A stretch of DNA of 64,000 nucleotides from the NCBI GenBank assembly GCA_050331295.1, contig JBHJGZ010000008.1:211887-275886 (forward strand), read 5' to 3'. The position numbers and the translations under genes were made by a program. The stretch comes from Kuafuiihalomonas sp050331295. Its GTDB lineage: Bacteria; Myxococcota; Kuafuiibacteriia; Kuafuiibacteriales; Kuafuiibacteriaceae. Below, one piece after another: positions 9,763-17,996 of this stretch (positions within the stretch are counted from its first letter, which is position 1; each line of letters begins with the position of its first letter). A model generated the notes under the pieces. It was not told the DNA's origin. It ran no database searches and saw only the letters and a list, made by a program, of their open reading frames with translations.

Positions 9763-10521
9763 GTGATATCGGTGAGAGAAGTATCGAAACACTTCGGCGA
9801 GTACGTCGCCGTCGCCCCAACCACGATGGACTTCGTGGCGGGGAAGACAACGGCACTGATCGGTCCGAGCGGATGTGGGAAATCGACCTTGCTGCGGCTG
9901 ATGCTCGGTCTCTTGATGCCCGACCGAGGTGAGATCCAATTCGATGGCGACGTTGTCACGCCGTACAACGTTCGAACCATCAGAAAGCGGGTGGGCTATG
10001 CTCTTCAGTCCGGCGGACTGTTTCCGCACCTGACGGCCCGCGGGAACATCGAGTTTCCGGCTCGGCACGCAGGGTGGAGTCGCCTGAGGATCCAGGAGAG
10101 GCTGGAGGAACTCACGGCGATGATGCATCTCTCCGCCGACCTTCTGCCGCGGTTTCCGGCCGAGCTGTCGGGTGGTCAGCGACAACGGATCGCCTTGACC
10201 CGAGCGCTCTTCCTGGATCCCGAAGTGCTGCTGTTGGACGAGCCGCTGGGCGCATTGGACCCGATTATTCGCGGCGACCTGCAACGCGAGCTCGGAAGCC
10301 TTTTTGAGATGATGAACAAGACCGTCGTGATCGTGACGCATGACCTCGCGGAGGCCGCCTTTCTTGCCCCTGATGACATCGCTTTGATGCGTCACGGCGC
10401 TATCGTGCAGCGGGGTTCTTTTGAACAGCTTCGGTTGAATCCAGCCGACGACTTCGTGCGGGAGTTCGTCGCGAATCAGGTAGATCGCGTGGCAGCCCTC
10501 TTGACCGGGGTGACAACGTGA
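9763..10521 (+). CDS. ABC transporter ATP-binding protein, osmoprotectant (OpuC/YehX-like) type
   Basis: The protein has 252 residues and starts at GTG. Walker A is GPSGCGKST, the Q-loop is YALQSGGLFPHL, the signature is LSGGQRQRIAL, Walker B is VLLLDEPLGALD and the H-loop is VIVTHD. It resembles the ATPases of quaternary-amine (glycine betaine/choline) transporters but ends soon after the core, without a regulatory CBS tail. It overlaps the next gene by 4 bp (ATGA), so the two subunits are translationally coupled. It powers uptake of a compatible solute; the exact substrate is not determined. Confidence 0.9.
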   Translation: MISVREVSKHFGEYVAVAPTTMDFVAGKTTALIGPSGCGKSTLLRLMLGLLMPDRGEIQFDGDVVTPYNVRTIRKRVGYALQSGGLFPHLTARGNIEFPARHAGWSRLRIQERLEELTAMMHLSADLLPRFPAELSGGQRQRIALTRALFLDPEVLLLDEPLGALDPIIRGDLQRELGSLFEMMNKTVVIVTHDLAEAAFLAPDDIALMRHGAIVQRGSFEQLRLNPADDFVREFVANQVDRVAALLTGVTT

Positions 10522-12011
10522 AGGTGCGCTCTTGGTTTCTTCAAATGGTGACCCTCGTCGTTTGTGGGGCATCATCCGCGCGGGCTCAGCCCATTGAGGT
10601 CGGCGCCAAGAGCTTCACGGAGTCGGCCATCCTCGGACACATGCTTCGCTATTTGGCCGAAGACGCGGGCGCGGTGACCGAGTTCCGAAGCTTCCCCGGC
10701 TCCGCAGTGGTTTTCTCGGCACTGTTGGCTGGAGAGATCGATCTATACGTCGAGTATACTGGAACGCTCAGACAGGAGCTGCTGGCCAAGCTCGAGATCG
10801 AATCCGACGAAGATCTGCTGACGGCTCTATCGAAACGGGGGCTCGCTCTCTCGAAACCGATCGGCTTCAACAACAGCTACGTCATGGGGGTGGCCGGCGC
10901 CGTGGCCGAAAAGCACGGCCTACGACGGGTCTCCGACCTCAGAACTCATCCCGATCTCAATGTCGCGGTGTCCAGTGAGTTCTTGGATCGAGGTGATGGT
11001 TGGTCGGGTCTCGTGGATGTCTACCGACTTCCGCAACGGGCTCGAGGGATCCAGCACTCTTTGGTCTACGGTGCTCTTCGGACCGGAGCGGTCGATGTCA
11101 CGGATCTGTATGCTACGGATCCGCAGATCGATGCCCTCGACCTGGTCCCTTTGCGGGACGACCGGAACTACTTTCCACGTTACGACGCCGTCGTGCTCTA
11201 TCGTGCTCGCCTCCAAGAGCTGGCGCCGCAAGCGCTGGCGTCGATGCTCCGCCTGGAAGGAGCGATTGACGAAGATATGATGCGCCGTTTGAATCGACGC
11301 TCCGAGATCGGCACGGATGGTCAGCGCGTGCCGCCGGTCGTCGTGGCTCGGGACGCGGTGGGTGAATTGTTCGGAGTGCGCGGGGTGAAGCAGCCGGATT
11401 CGTTGTTGATCCGCATCGCGGAGCGCACCAAAGAGCACGCCGTTCTCGTTTCGGCATCGATGTTCGTGGCGGTTGGACTGGCCGTCCCTCTGGGAGCGTG
11501 GGCGGCGCGATCGAGGACGTTGGCCGTTTCGGTACTGGCGGCCACCGGCATCTTCCAGACGATCCCGTCCATTGCGCTGCTCGTCCTCCTGATCGCCCCG
11601 TTTGGAATCGGAGCTCAGACCGCCATCATCGCTCTGGTGCTCTATTCGCTCTTGCCGATCGTCCGGAATACCTACGCTGGCCTCCACGGCATCCCCGGAG
11701 AGCTGATCGAGTCAGCGGAAGCGATCGGCCTGTCGAGATGGCAGCGGCTTCGATGGATTGAGCTTCCGTTGGCCTTGCCCACAATCCTCGCGGGAGTGAA
11801 GACCTCGTTGATCATCAATATCGGAACGGCCACGCTGGGCGGTTTCATCTCGGCGGGTGGTTACGGCCAGCCGATCTTCACCGGCATCACGCAGAACGAC
11901 TTCGACCGGATCTTGGAAGGAGCGTTGCCGGCTGCGGTCATGGCCATTGCGGTGCAAGTCGCATTCGATGGCTTGGATAAGGTCGTGATTTCCAAAGGGC
12001 TACGCAGATAG
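10518..12011 (+). CDS. Osmoprotectant ABC transporter: fused substrate-binding domain and permease
   Basis: The protein has 497 residues. A signal peptide (1 to about 24, ending SSARA) leads into an OpuAC/YehZ-type binding domain (about 25-285) with VGAKSFTESAILG at its start and DLYVEYTGT. A binding-protein-dependent permease domain follows (about 310-490) with several membrane segments and the coupling-loop motif ESAEAIGLSRWQRLRWIELPLALP. The binding domain precedes the membrane domain; in the fused osmoprotectant transporters I know (OpuABC, ProWX type) it follows it. The gene is coupled to the ATPase through an ATGA overlap. Its 3' end overlaps the convergent antiporter gene by 12 bp. Confidence 0.88.
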   Translation: MKVRSWFLQMVTLVVCGASSARAQPIEVGAKSFTESAILGHMLRYLAEDAGAVTEFRSFPGSAVVFSALLAGEIDLYVEYTGTLRQELLAKLEIESDEDLLTALSKRGLALSKPIGFNNSYVMGVAGAVAEKHGLRRVSDLRTHPDLNVAVSSEFLDRGDGWSGLVDVYRLPQRARGIQHSLVYGALRTGAVDVTDLYATDPQIDALDLVPLRDDRNYFPRYDAVVLYRARLQELAPQALASMLRLEGAIDEDMMRRLNRRSEIGTDGQRVPPVVVARDAVGELFGVRGVKQPDSLLIRIAERTKEHAVLVSASMFVAVGLAVPLGAWAARSRTLAVSVLAATGIFQTIPSIALLVLLIAPFGIGAQTAIIALVLYSLLPIVRNTYAGLHGIPGELIESAEAIGLSRWQRLRWIELPLALPTILAGVKTSLIINIGTATLGGFISAGGYGQPIFTGITQNDFDRILEGALPAAVMAIAVQVAFDGLDKVVISKGLRR

Positions 12012-13784
12012 GAGTTGAGGAGGAGCTGCTATCCAAATCACGGATGACGGCTGGCCCGTCATTTCTTCGTGCGTGGGTATCTGAAGTCGACCGTTGGCGT
12101 GAATGACTGCAATCAGCCAAGCCCCTTCGTTCTTTTCCCGAAACGCTTCGAGTCCGAAGTCCTCGCTCAGTCTCGTGAGCTTCACCGCCCCGCCGGCTCG
12201 CAGGCGCTGGATGACCTCCGGACGCGTGACACCGTGAACGTAGCGGGCCCGGAGGTGCTTCGGCGTTTCCGAGCCTCCTTCCACCAGTCTGAGCTGGTAG
12301 CATTGGTCGTCGAAGCGCTCCCGGAACTGAAGCGCGGCGATTGCGTTCAGTTCCTCTCGGTCCGTGGTGCTCATGAAATGTCCGATGCCCGAAAGATCCA
12401 GGGCGTCCAGGTCGGCCTCCGAAGGAAGCTTCACGTACTCGGCCTCGAATCCGTCGCCTCGGGCCCGGAGGACCTGTCGATAGTCCTCGTCCAAGAGCAG
12501 CGCCCGCAGCCCCGAGTCCTTCAACGCCGACGCCAGCCCGCAGGAGAACGGTTGAATGCCCAATATCGCCAAGCCTTGGGGGTTCGGGTCGGTCAAGCCG
12601 AGCCATCGCGCCAAGAAGGGGGTCGAAACGGAGTAGATGACGACCGTACTTGCTACCACGGCGATGGTGAGCGGCAAGAAGAGCTCAGCGCCCTTCAAAC
12701 CCTGGCCTTCGAGCTGCAGCGTGAACACCGAAGCTACCGCGGCGGCGACCACACCGCGCGGGGCCACCGACGCGATCAGGATGCGTTCCCGGAACTCCAC
12801 GTCGCTCCCCCATAGACTCGAGAACACCGCGATCGGTCTGACCAGGAGGATCAGCCCCAGGATCCACAGAATGGAGCCTGGCGTCAGGGACAGAAGGCGA
12901 TCCGTATCCATCTGTCCGATCAACAGAATGAATAGAACGCCTACCAGGAGAACTTGAAGATCTTCGTGAAAGCGCCTCAGCTCGTGGGTGCTGATGGTTG
13001 GCTGGGATGCCATGACGACGCCCAAGACCGTCACCGCCAAAAGACCCGCTTCGGGCTGAGCAATGTTGGCGAGCGTCTGGACGCACAAAACCGCCGCGAT
13101 GCTGCTCAGTCCTTCCAAGTAGGTCGGGATCAGGCTGCGCCGCAAGGCGGACGTCAATGCCAACGCGGTGACCCCGCCCAGTGAAACGCCGACGACGGCG
13201 CTCTTGACCACGCCGAAGACCGCTATCGGCAGGGCCTCGCGAAACTCGCCGGTCTGCACCACCTGAAACGTGATGATGGCCAAGACCGCGCCGACCGGGT
13301 CGTTGAGGACGCCTTCGAACTGGAGAATCAGTCCCGAGGAACCCTTGACCCGTAGATGGCGAAAGAGAGGTCCGACCACCGTAGGACCGGTCACCACCAA
13401 AATCGCGCCGAGTACCGCCGCGATGGAAGGCCCCACCGGTGTGAGGAGGTAGGCCGTTCCAGCCGCCAGGAACCACGTGAGGAGGATGCCGATGCTGATC
13501 AATCCGCGCATCGGACGGGCAAACTTTGCGAGGTCCTGAAGCTGGAGATTCAGTCCTCCTTCGAAAAGAATGAGGCCAGCTGCCACCGGGACGAAGCCGG
13601 CGGTGAACTCCGCGGTGCTCTCTCCATATGGGGCGAAGAACGGTTGGGCTGCAAAGCCAACCGCGAGGAGAAAGAGAAGCGCCGGGACCCGGGTTCGCCA
13701 AGCCACCCATTGGCACGCGAACGCCGCAGCGACCACCAGCGCCACGGCCATGGAGGCATCGATGTGCACGGCGTGTGCGAACAC
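12000..13784 (-). CDS. CPA1-family cation/proton antiporter with a C-terminal cytosolic domain
   Basis: The protein has 594 residues. About 12-13 hydrophobic segments fill residues 10-400. FEGVLNDPVGAVLA carries the Asn-Asp pair of electroneutral CPA1 exchangers, and the SVAPRGVVAAAVASV segment contains the conserved Arg helix. Residues about 405-590 are soluble and resemble a degenerate TrkA-N/TrkA-C-like regulatory module (GLAILGIQPFSCGLASALKDSG). It exchanges Na+ or K+ for protons across the inner membrane. Placed beside the osmoprotectant ABC genes and in a genome with a BCCT carrier, it suggests salt adaptation. It converges with the permease gene. Confidence 0.87.
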   Translation of the reverse strand: MFAHAVHIDASMAVALVVAAAFACQWVAWRTRVPALLFLLAVGFAAQPFFAPYGESTAEFTAGFVPVAAGLILFEGGLNLQLQDLAKFARPMRGLISIGILLTWFLAAGTAYLLTPVGPSIAAVLGAILVVTGPTVVGPLFRHLRVKGSSGLILQFEGVLNDPVGAVLAIITFQVVQTGEFREALPIAVFGVVKSAVVGVSLGGVTALALTSALRRSLIPTYLEGLSSIAAVLCVQTLANIAQPEAGLLAVTVLGVVMASQPTISTHELRRFHEDLQVLLVGVLFILLIGQMDTDRLLSLTPGSILWILGLILLVRPIAVFSSLWGSDVEFRERILIASVAPRGVVAAAVASVFTLQLEGQGLKGAELFLPLTIAVVASTVVIYSVSTPFLARWLGLTDPNPQGLAILGIQPFSCGLASALKDSGLRALLLDEDYRQVLRARGDGFEAEYVKLPSEADLDALDLSGIGHFMSTTDREELNAIAALQFRERFDDQCYQLRLVEGGSETPKHLRARYVHGVTRPEVIQRLRAGGAVKLTRLSEDFGLEAFREKNEGAWLIAVIHANGRLQIPTHEEMTGQPSSVIWIAAPPQLLSA

Positions 13785-13892
13785 CCCGGCTGGGCGTGGT
13801 CAAGCATCAGGCCACGAAGAAGAATCAGAAAGTTCTCGCGGTATCGGAACCGTTCCTGGCTTTTGTCGACCCGATGGCGGATTGTCGATCCC

Positions 13893-14291
13893 GTGACGCG
13901 CGTGATGTTGGTGGAGGATGACCAGGACCTTCGCTTGGTCCTTCGCGACGGTCTCGTCGCCCGTGGCCACGTCGTCTGGGCATTCGGCAACGGCCGAGAT
14001 GCCCTATCGGCCTGGGTCGATGGTCTGAAGGAACGCGCCGAGGTCGCCCTCATCGATCTGCACCTTCCCGACATGGACGGCACACGCTTGGCTGAAAAGC
14101 TCCGCGCCGTGGACCGTCGCGTCGGTATCGTCTTTCTCACCGGTGACTCTGTATCGCGGGCCCAGGTCCTCGACCTGGTTTTGACCAAACCCGTCGATTT
14201 CGAAGAGATCGGTCGAGCTTTGGTTCAACTCCATGTAGCACGGTGGGCTCATCCCGAAGACTCCCTCGGTCGCTTTCACGAATTGATATGA
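13893..14291 (+). CDS. Single-domain response regulator (receiver only)
   Basis: This 132-residue receiver domain starts at GTG 13893. The acidic pocket is LVEDDQD, the phosphoacceptor is Asp55 in ALIDLHLPDMDG, the switch Thr is in FLTGD and the conserved Lys is in LTKPVDF. There is no output domain, so it acts through protein-protein contact or as a phosphate shuttle. The frame upstream of 13893 is open but lies in the antiporter's antisense and promoter region and is not plausible coding. The stop overlaps the start of the histidine kinase gene (ATGA), making it that kinase's cognate partner by context. Confidence 0.88.
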   Translation: MTRVMLVEDDQDLRLVLRDGLVARGHVVWAFGNGRDALSAWVDGLKERAEVALIDLHLPDMDGTRLAEKLRAVDRRVGIVFLTGDSVSRAQVLDLVLTKPVDFEEIGRALVQLHVARWAHPEDSLGRFHELI

Positions 14292-15562
14292 CGGAGTCCG
14301 AAGCCGATCTGACAAGGTGGCTTTGTGAGAAGCTGCGCGAGGGGGCACCAACGGTCGTAGAGAACTGGCTCGACGCGCTCCGAAATCGCATCAGCACTCG
14401 ATCGGCCCAGGTTCTTTCAGAGACTGCCCTGAAGAACCACATCCCGCCGGTCATTTGCAGCATCGCGGACTACGTCGAATCGCCCCGCGAAGCCGGGCGC
14501 TCCACCCTGCTCGGACAGCTTCGGACTCATGCGAAGGTCCGGTTCGACCAGGGATATGACATCCAGGAGCTTCTGCTGGAGTTCGATGCTCTCGCTGAAT
14601 GCATCGACGCCTTCGTCGACGAAAAGCTTGCAGAGCGCGCGTCGCCGGTAGGGGGCCGCGATTTGGTCAAGGTTTTTTCGCGCTTGACGTCAGGAACGCG
14701 AGCCATAGGTTTTGTGACGGTAGGGCTGTACAAAGAGACCGAAGACAAGCAGCGCTCCGTGGTTCTGGAGCAGCTCCAGACCTTCGCGGACGCCCTCACG
14801 CACGAGATCCGAACCCCCTTACAAACCATCCGCCTGGCCGGCCAGAATGTTCGTGCCATTGTCGGCGATAGCCAGACCGATACCCTCGACCGAAACATGA
14901 CCATGATGGAGCGCGCGCTGGACCGCGCCCAATCTCTCTTGGAGGACATTCGGATCCTCACTTCATCCACCCACGGGGTTCGGGAAGCACACTGGGACAC
15001 TTTGACGTCGATTCTGATGGATGTTGCCGACGAGATGCGGTCCGCAGCCGAGCGCGCCCAAGTTCGGATCGACATCGATGGTGCGATTCCAGATCTCACA
15101 GCCGACCGGTCGGTTACGCACCTGGCCTTGATCAACGCAGTGGGCAACGCCATCAAGTATGCCGACCGCGCGCGCGAAGACCGGTGGGTACGCGTATGGG
15201 TCGAGGAAAAGCGGACGGAATCGGGCCCTCGCATCCTCTTGAGTGTTCAGGACAATGGCGTGGGCATCCCGGCCGACAGTGTCGACCAGGTGTTTCGCCG
15301 ACAGTTCCGTGCACACCCTGAGTTGGCCGAGGGAGTCGGGCTAGGTCTCACAATTACCAAACAGGTGGTTGAAGCAGCCGGCGGCTCGATCCAGCTCACG
15401 TCCATCGAGGGCAAGGGCACCACGCTTCGCTTCGATCTTCGGGCTGGACCGGGCGAGCGGTTCGACGGGGAAGGTGACGAGGTTCTCGAGCGAGTTGTAG
15501 ACCAGGTTGGCGGCGACCCATCACGTAGTGGGAACCGCTCGGAGACGCCCGATGAGTCATAG
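14288..15562 (+). CDS. Sensor histidine kinase with RsbRD-like N-terminal domain
   Basis: The protein has 424 residues and no membrane segments, so it is cytosolic. Residues about 5-130 form an all-helical domain resembling the RsbRD/RsbT co-antagonist N-terminal domain. The dimerisation/phosphoacceptor domain has His172 in LTHEIRTPLQ. The ATPase domain shows the N box (ALINAVGNAIKYA), the G1 box (DNGVGIP) and the G2 box (EGVGLGLTI). It starts on the ATGA overlap with the receiver gene, and its 3' end overlaps the 65-residue HisKA-like protein by 11 bp. The four-gene arrangement with Dps suggests stress sensing. Confidence 0.9.
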   Translation: MTESEADLTRWLCEKLREGAPTVVENWLDALRNRISTRSAQVLSETALKNHIPPVICSIADYVESPREAGRSTLLGQLRTHAKVRFDQGYDIQELLLEFDALAECIDAFVDEKLAERASPVGGRDLVKVFSRLTSGTRAIGFVTVGLYKETEDKQRSVVLEQLQTFADALTHEIRTPLQTIRLAGQNVRAIVGDSQTDTLDRNMTMMERALDRAQSLLEDIRILTSSTHGVREAHWDTLTSILMDVADEMRSAAERAQVRIDIDGAIPDLTADRSVTHLALINAVGNAIKYADRAREDRWVRVWVEEKRTESGPRILLSVQDNGVGIPADSVDQVFRRQFRAHPELAEGVGLGLTITKQVVEAAGGSIQLTSIEGKGTTLRFDLRAGPGERFDGEGDEVLERVVDQVGGDPSRSGNRSETPDES

Positions 15563-15749
15563 CGACAAGATACGACGCCTCATTCACGACATTCGAACGC
15601 CCTTGAATACGCTGCAGGTTTCATTGCGCGGGCTGAAGCCGGGCAGCGGACAAGAAGAGCTGCTGGGCATCTGTTTGCAGAGCCTGAGCAAGATCGAAGC
15701 CCGTCTCCAAAAAGAGCTTGCAGAGCTCCCTTCGTCAGCTTCCGAGTAG
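15552..15749 (+). CDS. Stand-alone HisKA (DHp)-like small protein
   Basis: This 65-residue protein consists almost entirely of a two-helix histidine-kinase dimerisation module. It has an H-box-like motif, LIHDIRTPLNTLQ, with His12, then a second amphipathic helix (EELLGICLQSLSKIEARLQ). There is no ATPase domain. The ATG lies inside the last codons of the histidine kinase gene, with GGAG about 8 bp upstream, so translation is probably coupled. It could accept or pass on phosphate, form mixed dimers with the kinase, or inhibit it. The H-box match supports real coding; the function is inferred. Confidence 0.72.
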   Translation: MSHSDKIRRLIHDIRTPLNTLQVSLRGLKPGSGQEELLGICLQSLSKIEARLQKELAELPSSASE

Positions 15750-15903
15750 CGAGGGAGACAAAATGGCCCAGGGACGCGCGTTTGTCTCGCAAGTCTGTCT
15801 CGCGATCGGACGACGCAGCGGTCTGGCCTTCGAATCCGCCGGCCAATCGGGTGGTGGATCGCGAAAAACCGCTGGCATAGCGCATGCACAACTCCTCGTC
15901 GTG

Positions 15904-16398
15904 ATGCGAATGTTTCCATCCCACGTTCGTTTGGGAACCGAAACCAGACACGAGATGTGCCAGCTCTTGAATACGTCTCTGGCCGCGACCCTCGACCTCA
16001 CGTACCAGGTCAAACAGGCCCACTGGAACATCAAAGGGCCCCAATTCTTCGCGCGTCATGAGCTCTTCGACAAGTTGGCCGACCGCGTTCGGGGCTTCTC
16101 GGACGACATCGCAGAAAGGGTGTCGACTCTCGGGGGCTACGCTCGAGGGACGGTGCGGATGTCAGCAGAAGGCTCACCGCTCGCCGAATACGATAGCGAC
16201 GCCGTGCAAGGAAAGGCTCATATCCGGACCCTCGTGGATCGCTACGGCCACCTTTGTGGCTTGCTCCGAGAGCAGATCGGAACGGTTCAGAAGCTCGATG
16301 ACGTGGCGACCGAGGATCTCCTGACCGAGGTTGTTCGAGAGCTCGAGCTGGACATGTGGTTTCTCGAGAGCCACCTCAACGTAGAGCCCGAGAACTGA
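15904..16398 (+). CDS. dps: Dps-family DNA-protection / mini-ferritin protein
   Basis: The protein has about 164 residues from the ATG at 15904. The ferroxidase region KQAHWNIKGPQFFARHELFD and the following SDDIAERVSTLGG are the Dps hallmarks at the dimer interface. The protein oxidises and stores iron and shields DNA during oxidative or starvation stress. Start choice is uncertain: family members begin close to MFPSHVRLGTETR, favouring 15904 or 15910. However, an in-frame ATG at 15763 has a better ribosome site (GAGGGAGAC) and would add a 47-residue Gly/Arg-rich tail. It lies between two-component genes, suggesting control by that system. Confidence 0.87.
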   Translation: MRMFPSHVRLGTETRHEMCQLLNTSLAATLDLTYQVKQAHWNIKGPQFFARHELFDKLADRVRGFSDDIAERVSTLGGYARGTVRMSAEGSPLAEYDSDAVQGKAHIRTLVDRYGHLCGLLREQIGTVQKLDDVATEDLLTEVVRELELDMWFLESHLNVEPEN

Positions 16399-16475
16399 TA
16401 GGGAGAGCGGTTTTCCCGGTGTCTGAGTTGACCCGCACTGGTTCGCCGGGCGAAAGCGCAGTACGCCCAAGACGT

Positions 16476-17870
16476 ATGAGTGCTTATCCCGGCGAACCCC
16501 AGACCGGGCCGGTTCTCCTCGTCGAAGACGACGAAGAGCTGCTGTCCGTGCTCTCGAGTCGGCTGAGGACTGAGGGCTTCGACGTGAGTGCGGTGACCTC
16601 CGGCGAAGCGGCCCTGGAGTGCTTGCATCGTCAGGACTTCGAAGCCATGGCAACCGACCTCGATCTGGGGGGAGGGCTGGACGGGCTTTCTCTGGCGGAG
16701 CGCGTCATTGCGCTTCGCGATCTGCCGGTGGTGGTGATGACGGGTTACGACAGCTACAACAACGCCATCGCCGCGCTCCGCACGGGCGTCTTCGATTTTC
16801 TGGCTAAGCCGGTCTCGCTCGAGTCGCTTTCTCTCGCTTTGACCCGGGCCGTTCGCCACAACCGGATGGTCAGTGACCTTCATCGGCTTCGGGAAGGACG
16901 CGATCGTATCGTCGGAGATTACGGCATCTTGGGGGAAAGCAAGGCCATCCGCGAAGTTCATTCTCTGATCGCGCGGGTCGGGCCCTCCGATATCAGTGTC
17001 CTCATCACGGGCGAGAGCGGGACCGGCAAGGAGCTGGTGGCACGCGCCCTCCACGAATCGGGTCCTCGTCGAAGCCGTCCTTTCGTACCCATCAATTGTG
17101 CTGCGATGCCCGAACAGCTCTTGGAGAGTGAACTGTTCGGGCACACCAAGGGTGCGTTCACCGACGCGAAAGAGGACCAGACAGGCCTGTTCGTCCAGGC
17201 CAGTGGCGGTACTCTCTTCCTGGACGAAATCGGCGACATGCCGCTGGGAATGCAGGCAAAGTTGCTCCGCGCCCTTCAGGAGGAACGGGTTCGGCCCGTT
17301 GGAGGCAAGGAAGAGATTCCGTTCGATACACGCGTCATCTCCGCCACCAACAGCGATCTCGAGGAAGCGATCGATGACGGCCGATTTCGAGAAGACCTCT
17401 TTTATCGCCTCAATGTAGTCACGATTCATACACCGCCCCTGCGGGCCCGTGAGCAGGATGTCTTGCTGATCGCGCAGGCTTTCATCGAAGAGCAGGAGCG
17501 CAGGAAACCCAGTGGCGTGAAGGGCCTGTCTCGGGCGGCGGCTGAGAAACTCTTGAACTACCGCTGGCCGGGGAATGTACGAGAACTCTCGAACGTGATC
17601 GCTCGCGCGATGGTTTTGACGCAGTTCGACGAGCTCGGAGCCGAAGATCTGCCGGCCAACATTCAGCGTTTCATGGACGATGATGTGGCGGTGGAGAAAG
17701 CGCCGGAGCTCATCAGCCTGGAGGAGCTCGAGCGACGACACATACATCGGGTCCTTCGTGCGACAAGTGGCAATCGCAGTCAGGCTTCCACGGTGCTCGG
17801 CATCGATAGAAGGACACTCTACCGGAAGATCAAGCGCTACGGCTTGGACCTGACGTCCATGGATGCGTGA
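16476..17870 (+). CDS. Sigma-54-dependent NtrC-type response regulator
   Basis: The protein has 464 residues. The receiver domain (about 10-130) has Asp61 in the acidic pocket region and LAKPVS as the Lys site. The AAA+ domain (about 145-385) has Walker A GESGTGKE, the sigma-54 contact loop as GAFTDA (consensus GAFTGA), Walker B GGTLFLDEIGD and the arginine-finger region FREDLFYRLNVV. A Fis-type helix-turn-helix ends the protein (NRSQASTVLGIDRRTLYRKI). It activates sigma-54 promoters when phosphorylated. ATG 16476 is chosen because the upstream frame overlaps dps. The kinase partner may be the one at 14288. Confidence 0.93.
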   Translation: MSAYPGEPQTGPVLLVEDDEELLSVLSSRLRTEGFDVSAVTSGEAALECLHRQDFEAMATDLDLGGGLDGLSLAERVIALRDLPVVVMTGYDSYNNAIAALRTGVFDFLAKPVSLESLSLALTRAVRHNRMVSDLHRLREGRDRIVGDYGILGESKAIREVHSLIARVGPSDISVLITGESGTGKELVARALHESGPRRSRPFVPINCAAMPEQLLESELFGHTKGAFTDAKEDQTGLFVQASGGTLFLDEIGDMPLGMQAKLLRALQEERVRPVGGKEEIPFDTRVISATNSDLEEAIDDGRFREDLFYRLNVVTIHTPPLRAREQDVLLIAQAFIEEQERRKPSGVKGLSRAAAEKLLNYRWPGNVRELSNVIARAMVLTQFDELGAEDLPANIQRFMDDDVAVEKAPELISLEELERRHIHRVLRATSGNRSQASTVLGIDRRTLYRKIKRYGLDLTSMDA

Positions 17871-17948
17871 CCCAATTCGTCATGCCTTTGTCACCCTGAC
17901 TCCACCCGCTCAGACCTAGGTAGAGCGCGCCCGTGTCGAGTCGGGTGA

Positions 17949-17969
17949 TGCACTTCGACCTGAAGTGCA
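17949..17969. promoter_or_regulatory. Perfect 8-bp inverted repeat upstream of the secreted nuclease gene
   Basis: TGCACTTC (17949-17956) and GAAGTGCA (17962-17969) are exact complements around the 5-bp spacer GACCT. The repeat ends 28 bp before the nuclease GTG start. It could be a repressor operator or a leader hairpin limiting translation. No T-run follows, so it is not a standard terminator for the NtrC-type gene. Confidence 0.5.
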
Positions 17970-17996
17970 GCGACAAAACCTAATGGAGGTACATGA

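Noticed and set aside
15763..15903. N-terminal 47-residue extension of Dps from the ATG at 15763
   Set aside because: The ribosome site is good, but family proteins start near 15904-15910 and the extension looks non-coding. Kept only as an alternative start.
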